From Mayfieldus sp038317345 (lineage in GTDB: Bacteria; Actinomycetota; Thermoleophilia; Solirubrobacterales; 70-9): 64,000 nt of DNA. The DNA lies in assembly GCA_038317345.1 (NCBI GenBank), contig JBBQBH010000008.1, forward strand, positions 5,316 through 69,315. The letters are read 5' to 3'. The first letter of the stretch is position 1. Each line of letters begins with the position of its first letter. Made by a program: the position numbers and the translations under genes. Positions 39,977-48,232 of the stretch are shown here, piece by piece. The notes under the pieces were generated by a model. It saw only the letters and a program-made list of their open reading frames with translations. It searched no databases and was not told the origin of the DNA.

Positions 39977-41257
39977 ATGGGCATCGCAGTACGTCCTCGG
40001 CCCCCGGGCCTCCTTGCGGGGCGCTCAGCCGCGGTGCGCATCGGGGCAGTCGCGGTTGCCGCAGTGATCGTCGCCGAGGCGGCGGTCTGGGTGATGCGTC
40101 CGCGGGGCGAGACATTCGATCCCGTCCCGGTCTCCGAACACGCCTATTTCTCGCAGCCCCAGCTCGACCGGGCGAGCGACTTTCGGGATGGCCAGCGGTT
40201 GCTCGGGTTTGGGACCCTGGCCGTGGAAGGGGCGGTTTTGGTGGTGCTGGCGGTCTGGCGCCCGGCGCCGCTGCGTACGGCTCTGCGCCGCGCGTCGCGC
40301 CGCCCCCTGCTCGGCGCTGCTGCGGTCGGGGCGGGGATCTCGCTCACGCTGGCGATCGTCGGCGTGCCCTTCGGAATCGCCGCGAATGAGCGGGCCCGCG
40401 AGGTCGGGCTCTCCACCCAGGACCTTGGATCGTGGCTGTTCGATGCTGGGAAGTCGGCTGCGATCGGCGCCACGGTGGCGGCGATCGGCGCGACGATCGC
40501 GGTCGCGATGCTGCGCAGGCTGGGGCGCTACTGGTGGATCGGCGGCAGCGTGGCGGTGGTGCTGTTTGCCGTCGTCTTCAGCTGGCTGGGGCCGGTGCTC
40601 GTGGCGCCGCTGTTCAACAAGTTCCAGGAGCTTCCGCCGGGCAAGACCCGCTCGCAGGTCCTGCGCCTCGGCGAGCAGGCCGGGGTGAAGATCGGCCACG
40701 TCTACCGCGTCGACGCCAGCCGGCGCTCGACCGCGATCAACGCCTACGTCGATGGCCTGGGCCCGAGCAAGCGCGTGGTCGTCTTCGACAACACGCTGCG
40801 CGAGCTGCCGCCGGCCCAGCTGCGGTCGGTGCTTGCCCACGAGCTGGGGCACGTGAAGGGAAACGACATCGTGCGCGGCATCGCCTGGCTGGCGCTGGTC
40901 GCGCCGCTGGGCGTGCTTTTCATCCAACTCGCCGGCGGGGCGCTGGCGCGGCGCAGCGGCGACGACTCGCGCTCGCCGGGGGCGCTGCCGGCGCTGGCGC
41001 TGTCGATGGCCGCGGCGCTGTTCGTTCTCGGGATCGCCTCCAACCAGCTCTCGCGGCGGGTCGAGGCACGCGCCGACAGCTTCGCGCTGGAGCTGACCAA
41101 GGACCCGCAGGCGTTGATCGGGGTGCAGAAGAAGCTGGCGCTGACCAATGTCGCCCAGCCGGACCCGCCGTCGGGGCTGCAGTGGCTGTTCGGAACCCAC
41201 CCGACGACGATGCAGCGGATCGGCGCGGCGGTGACGTTCGAGCGCCAGCGGCGGTGA
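39977..41257 (+). CDS. M48-family membrane zinc metalloprotease
   Basis: This 426-residue Ste24/HtpX-type protease has several N-terminal membrane helices, the zinc motif LAHELGHVKGND and a distal Glu in RRVEARADSFAL. The ending LFGTHPTTMQRIGAA is typical of Ste24 homologues. It probably degrades or processes membrane proteins. TATCGT at 39964-39969 lies 7 nt before the ATG and no Shine-Dalgarno is visible. It overlaps rlmH by 4 bp. Confidence 0.88.
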   Translation: MGIAVRPRPPGLLAGRSAAVRIGAVAVAAVIVAEAAVWVMRPRGETFDPVPVSEHAYFSQPQLDRASDFRDGQRLLGFGTLAVEGAVLVVLAVWRPAPLRTALRRASRRPLLGAAAVGAGISLTLAIVGVPFGIAANERAREVGLSTQDLGSWLFDAGKSAAIGATVAAIGATIAVAMLRRLGRYWWIGGSVAVVLFAVVFSWLGPVLVAPLFNKFQELPPGKTRSQVLRLGEQAGVKIGHVYRVDASRRSTAINAYVDGLGPSKRVVVFDNTLRELPPAQLRSVLAHELGHVKGNDIVRGIAWLALVAPLGVLFIQLAGGALARRSGDDSRSPGALPALALSMAAALFVLGIASNQLSRRVEARADSFALELTKDPQALIGVQKKLALTNVAQPDPPSGLQWLFGTHPTTMQRIGAAVTFERQRR

Positions 41258-41670
41258 AGACCGTCTTGCTCACCGTCGGTCGGGTCCAGCCGCCGTTCGT
41301 CGACGCCGACGCCCACTACCGCAAGCTGCTCGGCCGCTACCAGCCGCTGACCGTGGTCGAGGCGCGCGATGACGCAGACCTGCTGCGCAAGCTGCCCGAA
41401 GCCGGGCGGGTGGTGGCGCTGGATCGGGAGGGAGCTGCGCTCGACTCGCTCGGCTGGAGCCGTTGGCTGGACGAGCGCCGTCTCGAGGCCCGCGACGTCT
41501 GGCTGATCATCGGCGGCCCTACCGGTCTGCCCGCTCCGGCGCTCGACGCGGCCCAAGAACGGATCTCGCTCGGACCGCCTACCCTGCCGCACCAGCTCGC
41601 CCGGGTCGTGGTTCTGGAGCAGCTGTTTCGGGCGGCGAAGATCCTCGCGCGTGAGCCCTATCACTGTTGA
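41254..41670 (+). CDS. rlmH: 23S rRNA (pseudouridine1915-N3)-methyltransferase RlmH
   Basis: This small SPOUT methyltransferase of 138 residues begins MKTVLLTVGRVQPPFVDADAHY. It then shows VVALDREG, LIIGGPTGL (the SAM-binding knot, usually FVIGG) and the conserved ending LARVVVLEQLFRAAKILAREPYH. It methylates the pseudouridine in helix 69 of 23S rRNA. The GTG overlaps the protease stop. The gene overlaps the earliest argS start by 20 bp. Confidence 0.9.
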   Translation: MKTVLLTVGRVQPPFVDADAHYRKLLGRYQPLTVVEARDDADLLRKLPEAGRVVALDREGAALDSLGWSRWLDERRLEARDVWLIIGGPTGLPAPALDAAQERISLGPPTLPHQLARVVVLEQLFRAAKILAREPYHC

Positions 41671-43330
41671 TCCATACGATTACCCGGTGGCCGAGACTGA
41701 CCCGATAGCGGAGCTGCGCAGCGCCGTGCGCGAAGCGGCACAGCAGCTGTCCGGCAAGGGGGCCGGGGCGGAGGCGACCCTGGAGCGCCCTCCGCAGGCC
41801 GAGCACGGCGACTACTCGTCCAATGCCGCGATGTTGCTCGGCGGGCCGCTCGGGAAGCCACCCCGCGAGGTGGCCGAAGAGCTGCGGGCCCCTCTTGCCG
41901 AGCGCTTGGGTGCCAGCGCCGAGCAGATCGAGGTCGCCGGCCCCGGCTTCGTCAACCTGTTTCTCTCCGAGCGCTGGTACCGGCAGGCGATCGCCGGACT
42001 CGTGGCGGCCGGTGAGGACGCCGGCATCCGCCCCGCGGAGGAGACGGAGCGGGTGTTGATCGAATTCGTCTCCGCCAACCCGACCGGGCCGCTGACCGCT
42101 GCCGGAGGCCGTCACGCCGCCTACGGCGACGCGATGGCGCGGCTGCTGGAGGCGATCGGCCACGACGTTGGGCGCGAGTACTACTCGAACGACATCGGCG
42201 GTCAGATGGATCGCTTCGGGAAGTCGATCGCGGCGACGATCACCGGCTCCGAGCCACCCGAGGATGGCTACGAGGGCGACTATGTCGCCGAGCTGGGCGA
42301 GCGCCTCGCCGCCGAGGGCGTCGATCCCTCGGACCCCGATGTGCTGGCCAAGCGCGGCGCCGAGCTGATGATCGAATCGATTCGCGAGACCCTGCTCCGG
42401 TACGGGGTCGAGTTCGACACCTGGTCCTCGCAGCGGTCCTTCGAGGAAAGCGGCGCGGTCGAGGCGGTGATCGAGGAATTGCGCAAGGCGGGGAAGACCT
42501 TCGAGAGCGAAGGTGCCCTGTGGTTGCGAACGACAGAGTTCGGCGACGACAAGGACCGAGTGCTGCTGCGCTCCGACGGCGAGCCGACCTACTTCGCCTC
42601 CGACATCGCCTACCACCGCGACAAGCTGGGGCGCGGCTTCGAGCACCTGATCGACGTGCTCGGCGCGGATCACCACGGTTACCTGGAGCGGATGCGGGCC
42701 GCCCTACAGGCCTTGGGGTTCGACCGGGACGTGTTCGAGGCCCAGATCATGCAGTTCGTCCACATCGTCGAGCGCGGCGAGCGGACGCAGATGTCAAAGC
42801 GTCGCGGCGATTTCGTCACCCTCGACGAGCTGCTCGACGACATCGGGGTCGACGCGACCCGCTTCTTCATGCTCCAGCGCAGCCACGACAGCACCGTCGA
42901 CCTCGACCTCGAGCTCGCCCGCGAGCAGTCGAACGACAACCCGGTCTACTACGTGCAGTACGCGCACGCGCGCATCGCCAGCATCCTGCGCAAGGCGGGC
43001 GAGGAGGGAATCGACGTCGACGCGGCGTTGGCCACTGACCTCTCAGCCGTCGAGGCGCCGGTCGAGCCGGCCGAGCGGGCGCTGATCAAGAGGCTGCTGG
43101 AGCTGCCCGACGAGGTGCTCGAGGCCGCTGATCGTCGCGCTCCGCACCGGCTCTGCGCCTACGCCGGCGCCGTCGCCTCAGACTTTCACGCCTTCTACCG
43201 CGATTGCCTGGTCGTCGGCGCCGAAGGGGAGGGTGTGCAGGAGTCGCGGCTGGCGATCTGCGTGGCGACCAAGCGGGCGATCGCCAGCACCCTCGGCGTG
43301 CTCGGGATCAGCGCCCCGGAGCGGATGTAG
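41651..43330 (+). CDS. argS: Arginyl-tRNA synthetase
   Basis: This class I synthetase of up to 559 residues charges tRNA-Arg. Seen: the N-terminal Add-1 domain, VLIEFVSANPTGPLTAAGGRHAAYGD'A, REYYSNDIGGQ, GADHHGYLERMRAALQALG, MSKRRGDFVTLDEL (KMSKS loop) and the DALR anticodon domain. Unusually, the HIGH motif after SANPTGPL (normally HVGHGR) reads TAAGGRH. The GTG at 41651 overlaps rlmH; a GTG at 41690 is an alternative start. The family is certain; catalytic competence deserves checking. Confidence 0.93.
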   Translation: MSPITVDPYDYPVAETDPIAELRSAVREAAQQLSGKGAGAEATLERPPQAEHGDYSSNAAMLLGGPLGKPPREVAEELRAPLAERLGASAEQIEVAGPGFVNLFLSERWYRQAIAGLVAAGEDAGIRPAEETERVLIEFVSANPTGPLTAAGGRHAAYGDAMARLLEAIGHDVGREYYSNDIGGQMDRFGKSIAATITGSEPPEDGYEGDYVAELGERLAAEGVDPSDPDVLAKRGAELMIESIRETLLRYGVEFDTWSSQRSFEESGAVEAVIEELRKAGKTFESEGALWLRTTEFGDDKDRVLLRSDGEPTYFASDIAYHRDKLGRGFEHLIDVLGADHHGYLERMRAALQALGFDRDVFEAQIMQFVHIVERGERTQMSKRRGDFVTLDELLDDIGVDATRFFMLQRSHDSTVDLDLELAREQSNDNPVYYVQYAHARIASILRKAGEEGIDVDAALATDLSAVEAPVEPAERALIKRLLELPDEVLEAADRRAPHRLCAYAGAVASDFHAFYRDCLVVGAEGEGVQESRLAICVATKRAIASTLGVLGISAPERM

Positions 43331-43371
43331 GGCCGCGGGTATGGAAGTTGCTTAGAGACGGCGTGAGGCAA

Positions 43372-43827
43372 TCAGTAACCCAGCCACTGATGACTTGGGC
43401 CCTGAATTTGGTGCTCGTATGCCAGGTGTTCCACTGAACCGTTGCGCACCTGCGCGATTGCTCTCTGCATCGAATAGACACAGTTCTCGGGCCTGCCGGG
43501 TCCCAACAAGCAGCTCTGGTCGCTCGCGTAGTTGGTTGCTTGGTCGCAATCGGCGAACGTGAAACCGCTGATCGGCTCAGCGTGGCAGGCGTAGCGAATG
43601 ACGTCGAGGACGCACTTCGCGTGCGCGACGCTGCCTCGCGGATTGTTATCGCAGTGGTGGATGACGTCATCGGTGTTTTTCTGATGGATGACGACGAGGT
43701 ATTGATGCCATCCATTCACATCTCCGTAGAACCTGAACTCCCCCCAACTACACCCGGTCAGAGCAAGCGCTGCCACGACCAGTAGCCCGGCCAACCACGC
43801 TCTCCGAGATCTCAGCCTCGCGCGCAT
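43372..43827 (-). CDS. Cysteine-rich lipoprotein paralogue 1
   Basis: This 151-residue lipoprotein has a signal ending VAALALTGC. The mature part has six further Cys (HHC, AKC, YAC, ADC, QSC, ENC) and shares the frame CVLDVIRYAC, GFTFADCDQATNY and AI.QV with the three genes behind it. It is the most diverged member: it lacks the C-terminal Cys and carries an extra Cys before the AI segment. The family is unknown to me. It is the last gene of a four-gene minus-strand array, 3 bp after paralogue 2. Confidence 0.75.
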   Translation of the reverse strand: MRARLRSRRAWLAGLLVVAALALTGCSWGEFRFYGDVNGWHQYLVVIHQKNTDDVIHHCDNNPRGSVAHAKCVLDVIRYACHAEPISGFTFADCDQATNYASDQSCLLGPGRPENCVYSMQRAIAQVRNGSVEHLAYEHQIQGPSHQWLGY

Positions 43828-43830
43828 GCG

Positions 43831-44268
43831 CTACTTACAGCTTGCAAACCCCTTGAACACCGAGCCCCAGAAATCGTCCGGGTAGGTGCCGTTCTCCTCG
43901 AAGAAACTCAAGCAGTCGTCATGTGGCCCGGTGACGTTCACGATCGCTTGCTCCATGTCCTGCCAATCGCCGTACGAGGAGATGTGGTTGCAATCCGACT
44001 CGCTGATGCCCTTGATCGGCTTGCCAAGGCAGAGGGCGTGGACCGTGTCGAGGGCGCAGAACGCGCGCGGCGCTCCGGTGCCGTGGTCCCTGGTGCAGCC
44101 CCAGATGATGTTGTCGGTAATCGCCTGCGTCAGAGTGATGTTCCGGGTGCCGTCTCCCCAGTTGACGACGTTGGCCCAGCACCCGGAGAGCAGCAGCGTT
44201 GCCGCGACGAGCAGGCTGGCCACGAGGCCGACCCGAACTTCCCTTCGCGATGTCAGCTTCGCTCGCAT
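43831..44268 (-). CDS. Cysteine-rich lipoprotein paralogue 2
   Basis: This 145-residue lipoprotein starts MRAKLTSRREVRVGLVASLL and has a lipobox at LLLSGC. The mature domain reads WGDGTRNITLTQ, IIWGCTRDHGTGAPRAFCALD, ALCLGKPIKGISESDC, YGDWQDMEQAI, DDCLSF and a C-terminal SCK. That gives six Cys besides the lipid Cys, enough for three disulphides. Its first 30 residues are almost identical to paralogue 3, a sign of recent duplication or conversion. The function is unknown. Confidence 0.78.
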   Translation of the reverse strand: MRAKLTSRREVRVGLVASLLVAATLLLSGCWANVVNWGDGTRNITLTQAITDNIIWGCTRDHGTGAPRAFCALDTVHALCLGKPIKGISESDCNHISSYGDWQDMEQAIVNVTGPHDDCLSFFEENGTYPDDFWGSVFKGFASCK

Positions 44269-44270
44269 CG

Positions 44271-44714
44271 CTACTGGCATCCGAAGAAGCCGATCCCTCC
44301 GACCGCGCCCCAGCCGTTGTGGGTGCCGTCTGCGGTTTCGTCGAAGGCGAGACATTCGTAATGGCTTCCGGGGGCGACTATGTCCTTGATGGCGGTGTCG
44401 AGCTCTTCCCAGTCGCCGTAGTTCGCGAGCTCGGTGCAGTCGGTGGTGGTAATGCCCGTCTCCGGTATGTGGAAGCAGACGCCGTTGATCCTGTCGAGGA
44501 CGCAGAAGGCTCGAGCCGACCCGGTCCCCTTGTCCGCGGTACAGGTCGTGATCAACCGGCCGCTGAAGTCCTTCGTGAGGGTGATGTACCTATCGCCGTC
44601 GGGGAATTTGTAAATGTTGGCCCAGCAGCCGGAGAGCACCAGTGTCGCCGCGACGAGCAGGCTTGCGACGAGGCCGACCCGAACTTCCCTGCGCGATGTC
44701 AGCTTCGCCCGCAT
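44271..44714 (-). CDS. Cysteine-rich lipoprotein paralogue 3
   Basis: This 147-residue lipoprotein has the same signal as paralogue 2 and a lipobox at LVLSGC. The mature part includes RYITLTKDFSGRLITTC, GSARAFCVLDRINGVCFHIP, GITTTDCTELANYGDWEELD and YECLAF, ending GFFGCQ. The six Cys align with paralogues 2 and 4. Only 3 bp separates it from paralogue 4, so the set is probably one operon. The function is unknown. Confidence 0.78.
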   Translation of the reverse strand: MRAKLTSRREVRVGLVASLLVAATLVLSGCWANIYKFPDGDRYITLTKDFSGRLITTCTADKGTGSARAFCVLDRINGVCFHIPETGITTTDCTELANYGDWEELDTAIKDIVAPGSHYECLAFDETADGTHNGWGAVGGIGFFGCQ

Positions 44715-44717
44715 CGC

Positions 44718-45164
44718 CTACTTGCACCCGAAGATGCCACGGGACACGGAGCCCCAGAAGTTGTCGGTGATGTCTTTCTGCTGGAAGTAGCTGAGACAGT
44801 CGGTGGTCGCGATTACGTTGTTGATGGCGGTGTCCATGTCTTCCCAATCTCCGTAGTTGGACATCTCGACGCAGTCGGTCGTCGTAACGCCCTTTTCCGG
44901 GAAGTGGAAGCAGACGCCGTTGATCTTGTCGAGGACGCAGAAGTCCCGAGCGGACCCATTCCCGTGCTCATCTCCGCAGGTCGTCACGAGCCGGCGGGTG
45001 AAGTCAGAGGTGAGGGTGATGTTCCTTGTGCCATCGCCGAAGTTGACGACTGTTGCGTAGCACCCGGAGAGCACCAGCGCCGCCGCTATCAACAGCGCCA
45101 CGGCCCCGGTCTTGCCAAGCATCCTCCGGCGCTTGAGGTGAATTCCCTTTCCCCTCCTCCTCAC
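44718..45164 (-). CDS. Cysteine-rich lipoprotein paralogue 4
   Basis: This 148-residue lipoprotein is the first gene of the array. The signal ends LVLSGC. The mature domain reads FGDGTRNITLTSDFTRRLVT, GSARDFCVLDKINGVCFHFP, GVTTTDCVEMSNYGDWEDMD, TDCLSYF and GIFGCK. The signal region differs from paralogues 2 and 3 while the mature domain is close to paralogue 3. Transcription probably starts in the 45.17-45.34 kb gap. No domain I know fits. Confidence 0.78.
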   Translation of the reverse strand: MRRRGKGIHLKRRRMLGKTGAVALLIAAALVLSGCYATVVNFGDGTRNITLTSDFTRRLVTTCGDEHGNGSARDFCVLDKINGVCFHFPEKGVTTTDCVEMSNYGDWEDMDTAINNVIATTDCLSYFQQKDITDNFWGSVSRGIFGCK

Positions 45165-45210
45165 ACACCCGACGCTACAGCCGCATCCTTATCGTGTCTA
45201 TTGGGAGTTC

Positions 45211-45291
45211 TGAGTAACTTGAACTGACTCTGCGTCAGTTAATGCCTCTTCAAGTAGTCGGAGGGAGGGTCCGCTCAATTGTGAGTAACTT
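45211..45291. promoter_or_regulatory. Possible divergent operator region
   Basis: The gap between the lipoprotein array and the next lipoprotein holds a direct repeat TGAGTAACTT (45211-45220 and 45282-45291) and, between them, a perfect 7-bp inverted repeat AACTGAC-N5-GTCAGTT (45222-45240). This sits where both divergent promoters should be. The regulator is unknown. Confidence 0.4.
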
Positions 45292-45367
45292 CATCGATCG
45301 GGGGTCGCCGCCGCGGCGCTTCTGCCCTAGGCTCGGGTCAAGAGTGATTGGTCGAGATCGAACAGAG

Positions 45368-46018
45368 GTGGTGCGGCGCGATCTCGGTGCTGTGGGACGG
45401 AGCGCGATTCTGCTCGGGCTTCTGGGGTCCGCCTTGCTTGTGGCTGGCTGCGAAGGTGGAGGGGGAGACGGTGCCGCGAGCTCGGACACTCTCGCTGCGG
45501 CGACGAAGCAGCCCGCCCCCCAGGCCGCCGACTCACCGGCGACGGCTCGAGGGGGGAGTGGCCCAACATCGAAAGGCGCAGGCGACGGAGGTTCGCCGCG
45601 GAAGGCGCAAGCGAAGGAAAGCGGCGGTGCCGCCCGCGCAGCTGTTCCGTCGTCCCCAAGCGTCGCCGAGCCACAGCCAGAGACCGCGGTGCCTGCTGAA
45701 CAAGGGCCCAGCCCAAGCCGAGGCAGCCATGGCGGACACGCGGGCTCGGCCGGAGGCAAGCCAAAAGGCGGCGGCAAGGGTCCGGGAGCGGGTAATTCGG
45801 GCCACGTCGTGGTCCCACCGCCAACCGGGACCAGCGGCGATCCCTACACGGTGGCCAGGCAGCTCTGCGGCGACCGGTCCAACCTCGACCTCGTGCCGCC
45901 GGAATACCGCAGCAACGTCGATTACCTAGCGCAGATGTACGCCCAGATCTTCGACCCCGAGCACCAAGAAGCGGCGCAGGCAGGCTGCCTCGCGGGCCTG
46001 CACGACCTGGGCCTCTAG
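45368..46018 (+). CDS. Lipoprotein with disordered Gly/Ser/Pro-rich region
   Basis: This protein of about 216 residues from a GTG has a signal ending LLGSALLVAGC. Residues 30-150 are low complexity (Ala, Gly, Ser, Pro, Lys). The C-terminal 55 residues look folded: DPYTVARQLCGDRSNLDLVP, VDYLAQMYAQIFDPEHQEAA and AGCLAGLHDLGL, with two Cys. The family is not recognised. Several upstream starts are in frame (45242, 45344); none has a convincing ribosome-binding site. It diverges from the four-lipoprotein array. Confidence 0.6.
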   Translation: MVRRDLGAVGRSAILLGLLGSALLVAGCEGGGGDGAASSDTLAAATKQPAPQAADSPATARGGSGPTSKGAGDGGSPRKAQAKESGGAARAAVPSSPSVAEPQPETAVPAEQGPSPSRGSHGGHAGSAGGKPKGGGKGPGAGNSGHVVVPPPTGTSGDPYTVARQLCGDRSNLDLVPPEYRSNVDYLAQMYAQIFDPEHQEAAQAGCLAGLHDLGL

Positions 46019-46022
46019 CGCG

Positions 46023-46607
46023 CTAGGAAACGCCGACGAGATCGATCTCGTCGAAGGCGGTGGGGGCGAGCTCGTCGTACTCGGCATCGGAGACCAGCAC
46101 ACCCGGCCTCAGGTCTGCGGTGGTGCAGGTGCCGTCGAGGTCGGGGTTGTCGGATACGCGGTCGCACTCGATGTCGGTCTCGGGGGTCACGGTGCCGCTG
46201 ACCGTGCCGCCGCGGATCAGGTTGATGGTCATCGTGAGACCGTTGAACGAGCCGATGTAGCCGATGTTCTCCTGCCCGTCGGGGATCCCGTCGCCATCGG
46301 TATCCGGGTCCGTCGGGTCGTAGTCGATCTTCACCTCGAAGCCGTCCTTGAGCCCGTCGCCGTCGGTGTCCGCCTTGCGCGGGTTGGTCTTGTACTTGAA
46401 CTCGTCGCGATTGTTGAGCTTGTCGCGATCCGTGTCGCGCTTTGCCTGCTTGACCCTCAACGACAGGTGGTTCTGCTTCTCCCAGCCATCGGGGAGCTGG
46501 TCGTGGTTGCGATCACGCGCCAGAGCCGGGGCGACGAACAGGGCTATCAGCGCAGCCAGCGTTGCCGCGGTACCCACCACCAGCTTTCCCCAGCCTGCTG
46601 CCCTCAT
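46023..46607 (-). CDS. Secreted thrombospondin type 3-like calcium-binding protein
   Basis: This protein of 194 residues has a signal peptide (KLVVGTAATLAALIALFVAPALA). It then carries repeated Asp-rich loops, RDRNHDQLPDGWE, RDTDRDKLNNRDE, ADTDGDGLKDGFE and DTDGDGIPDGQE, that match thrombospondin type 3 calcium-binding repeats. The C-terminal 80 residues form a beta-rich region with one Cys pair. It is likely a calcium-stabilised surface or secreted protein. The start is the ATG at 46607; one six codons earlier is possible. Confidence 0.75.
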   Translation of the reverse strand: MRAAGWGKLVVGTAATLAALIALFVAPALARDRNHDQLPDGWEKQNHLSLRVKQAKRDTDRDKLNNRDEFKYKTNPRKADTDGDGLKDGFEVKIDYDPTDPDTDGDGIPDGQENIGYIGSFNGLTMTINLIRGGTVSGTVTPETDIECDRVSDNPDLDGTCTTADLRPGVLVSDAEYDELAPTAFDEIDLVGVS

Positions 46608-46691
46608 GCCCCCAGCATCGGCCACCCGCCTGCGGTGCCTTAACGCGTGGACGTTTGTCGCACCGCTACCGCATCTATTCTCCCGCCGCCG

Positions 46692-47753
46692 ATGCGAATC
46701 ACCTACATCGTCGGGACCCGTCCCAACTTCGTGAAGATGGCGCCGGTCATCGCGCGGCTGCGCGAGCGGCTACCGGACGCAGAACACTCGCTGGTCCACA
46801 CCGGCCAGCACTACGACCCGGCGATGTCGGAGGTCTTCTTCGAGGAGCTGGGTGAACTGCCGCAGCCCGAACACGTTCTCGAGGTGGGGTCAGGGACGCA
46901 CAGTCAGCAGACGGCGCGGGTGATGGAGCGGCTGGAGCCGATCGTCGAGGCCGAGCGCCCCGACCTGATGATCGTGCCGGGCGACGTCAACTCGACGCTG
47001 GCGGCCTCGCTGGTCGCCGCCAAAGCGCTGATACCGCTCGCCCACATCGAGTCGGGGCTTCGAAGCTTCGACCCGACGATGCCTGAGGAGGTCAACCGAA
47101 TCGTCACCGACCGCCTCTCTGACCACCTCTTCCTGCACTGCGACGAGGCGATCGAAAACCTGCGCGCCGAGGGTTTCTCGGACGAGCGCATGCACTTCGT
47201 CGGCAACACGATGATCGACACCCTGGTTGCGCTCGAGGGTCGCTTCCGTTCGCTGGAGGCGGCGAAGGCCCACGGCCTGGAGCCGGGCTCCTATCTGCTG
47301 GTGACCCTTCATCGCCCCAACCTCGTCGACGGCCCCCTGCTCGAAACCGCGATCGCTCGGCTCACCGAGGTCGCCGAGCGGATGCCGGTGGTCTTCCCGG
47401 CGCACCCCCGGACCCGCAAGGGACTCGGCTCGGTGCCGGACTGGGTAATCGAGCCGGTTGGGTATCTGGAGTTCCTCTCGCTGGAAGCCGACGCAGGCGC
47501 GGTGCTGACCGACTCGGGCGGCATCCAGGAGGAGACCACCTACCTCGGTGTTCCCTGCTTCACGCTGCGCGACAACACCGAGCGCCCGGTGACGATCCGC
47601 GCCGGGACCAACACCCTGCTTGGCCTCGATCCGGACAGAATCGCCGACATCCCCAGTCTTCTCGGCGAGCGAAGCGACCCTCCAGCTCCGCCGCCGATGT
47701 GGGACGGCAAAGCCGCCGAGCGGGTTGCGGAAGTGGTTGCGGCGGCTGCCTGA
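46692..47753 (+). CDS. wecB: UDP-N-acetylglucosamine 2-epimerase (non-hydrolysing)
   Basis: This 353-residue GT-B-like enzyme makes UDP-ManNAc for envelope polysaccharides. Seen: IVGTRPNFVKMAPVI, LVHTGQHYDPAMS, VPGDVNSTLAASL, LAHIESGLRSFD, MPEEVNRIVTDRLSD, TLHRPNLVD and LTDSGGIQEE. The length is typical. The frame is open upstream, but the ATG at 46692 begins exactly at the conserved strand. No other sugar-nucleotide genes are adjacent. Confidence 0.94.
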   Translation: MRITYIVGTRPNFVKMAPVIARLRERLPDAEHSLVHTGQHYDPAMSEVFFEELGELPQPEHVLEVGSGTHSQQTARVMERLEPIVEAERPDLMIVPGDVNSTLAASLVAAKALIPLAHIESGLRSFDPTMPEEVNRIVTDRLSDHLFLHCDEAIENLRAEGFSDERMHFVGNTMIDTLVALEGRFRSLEAAKAHGLEPGSYLLVTLHRPNLVDGPLLETAIARLTEVAERMPVVFPAHPRTRKGLGSVPDWVIEPVGYLEFLSLEADAGAVLTDSGGIQEETTYLGVPCFTLRDNTERPVTIRAGTNTLLGLDPDRIADIPSLLGERSDPPAPPPMWDGKAAERVAEVVAAAA

Positions 47754-47764
47754 TCCGCCTGCCG

Positions 47765-48232
47765 CTAGAGGTCGTAGCGGGCCAGGTCCGAATCGAGCCG
47801 TTCCGCGTCTTCGCCCTTGGGAGCAGCTCCGGGGGGTTCATCGGGCCCAGCCGAATGCCGCCATCGCCGCACCCCGACAATCAGCGCCAGGGCCACGACC
47901 AGTCCGGCGACGATCGGGACCAGGTATGCGGTGAGATCGAATCCCGACCCCCGCGGGGTGGCGAGCACCGCGGACCCGTACTCGGCCACCAGCGCGTCCT
48001 TGATCTGCTGCTTGCTGCGGCCCTCGGCGATCAGCTTGCGGATGAAGACTCGTTCGCGATCCGCCTGCGGCGACTCCGAGAGCTCCAACAGGGTGCCGCA
48101 GACAGGGCACATCACCTCGTCCTCGACATCGGGGAGCGACGCCCGCGGTTGGGGGCGGAAGCCGGCCGCCGACGGCGCGAGCAGCACGCCGAGGGCCAGG
48201 GTCAGCGCGACGATCCGGCTAGCCGTTCGCAT
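47765..48232 (-). CDS. ccmH: Cytochrome c maturation protein CcmH/NrfF-like
   Basis: This 155-residue membrane protein has a signal sequence, the redox motif EVMCPVCGTLLELSESPQA (LRCxxC type), FIRKLIAEGRSKQQIKDALV and a single membrane helix (LVPIVAGLVVALALIVGV). CcmH reduces or holds apocytochrome c thiols during haem attachment. GGAGG precedes the ATG at 48232, and the start overlaps the thioredoxin gene by 14 bp. The remaining ccm genes lie 9 kb away on the other strand. Confidence 0.9.
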   Translation of the reverse strand: MRTASRIVALTLALGVLLAPSAAGFRPQPRASLPDVEDEVMCPVCGTLLELSESPQADRERVFIRKLIAEGRSKQQIKDALVAEYGSAVLATPRGSGFDLTAYLVPIVAGLVVALALIVGVRRWRHSAGPDEPPGAAPKGEDAERLDSDLARYDL

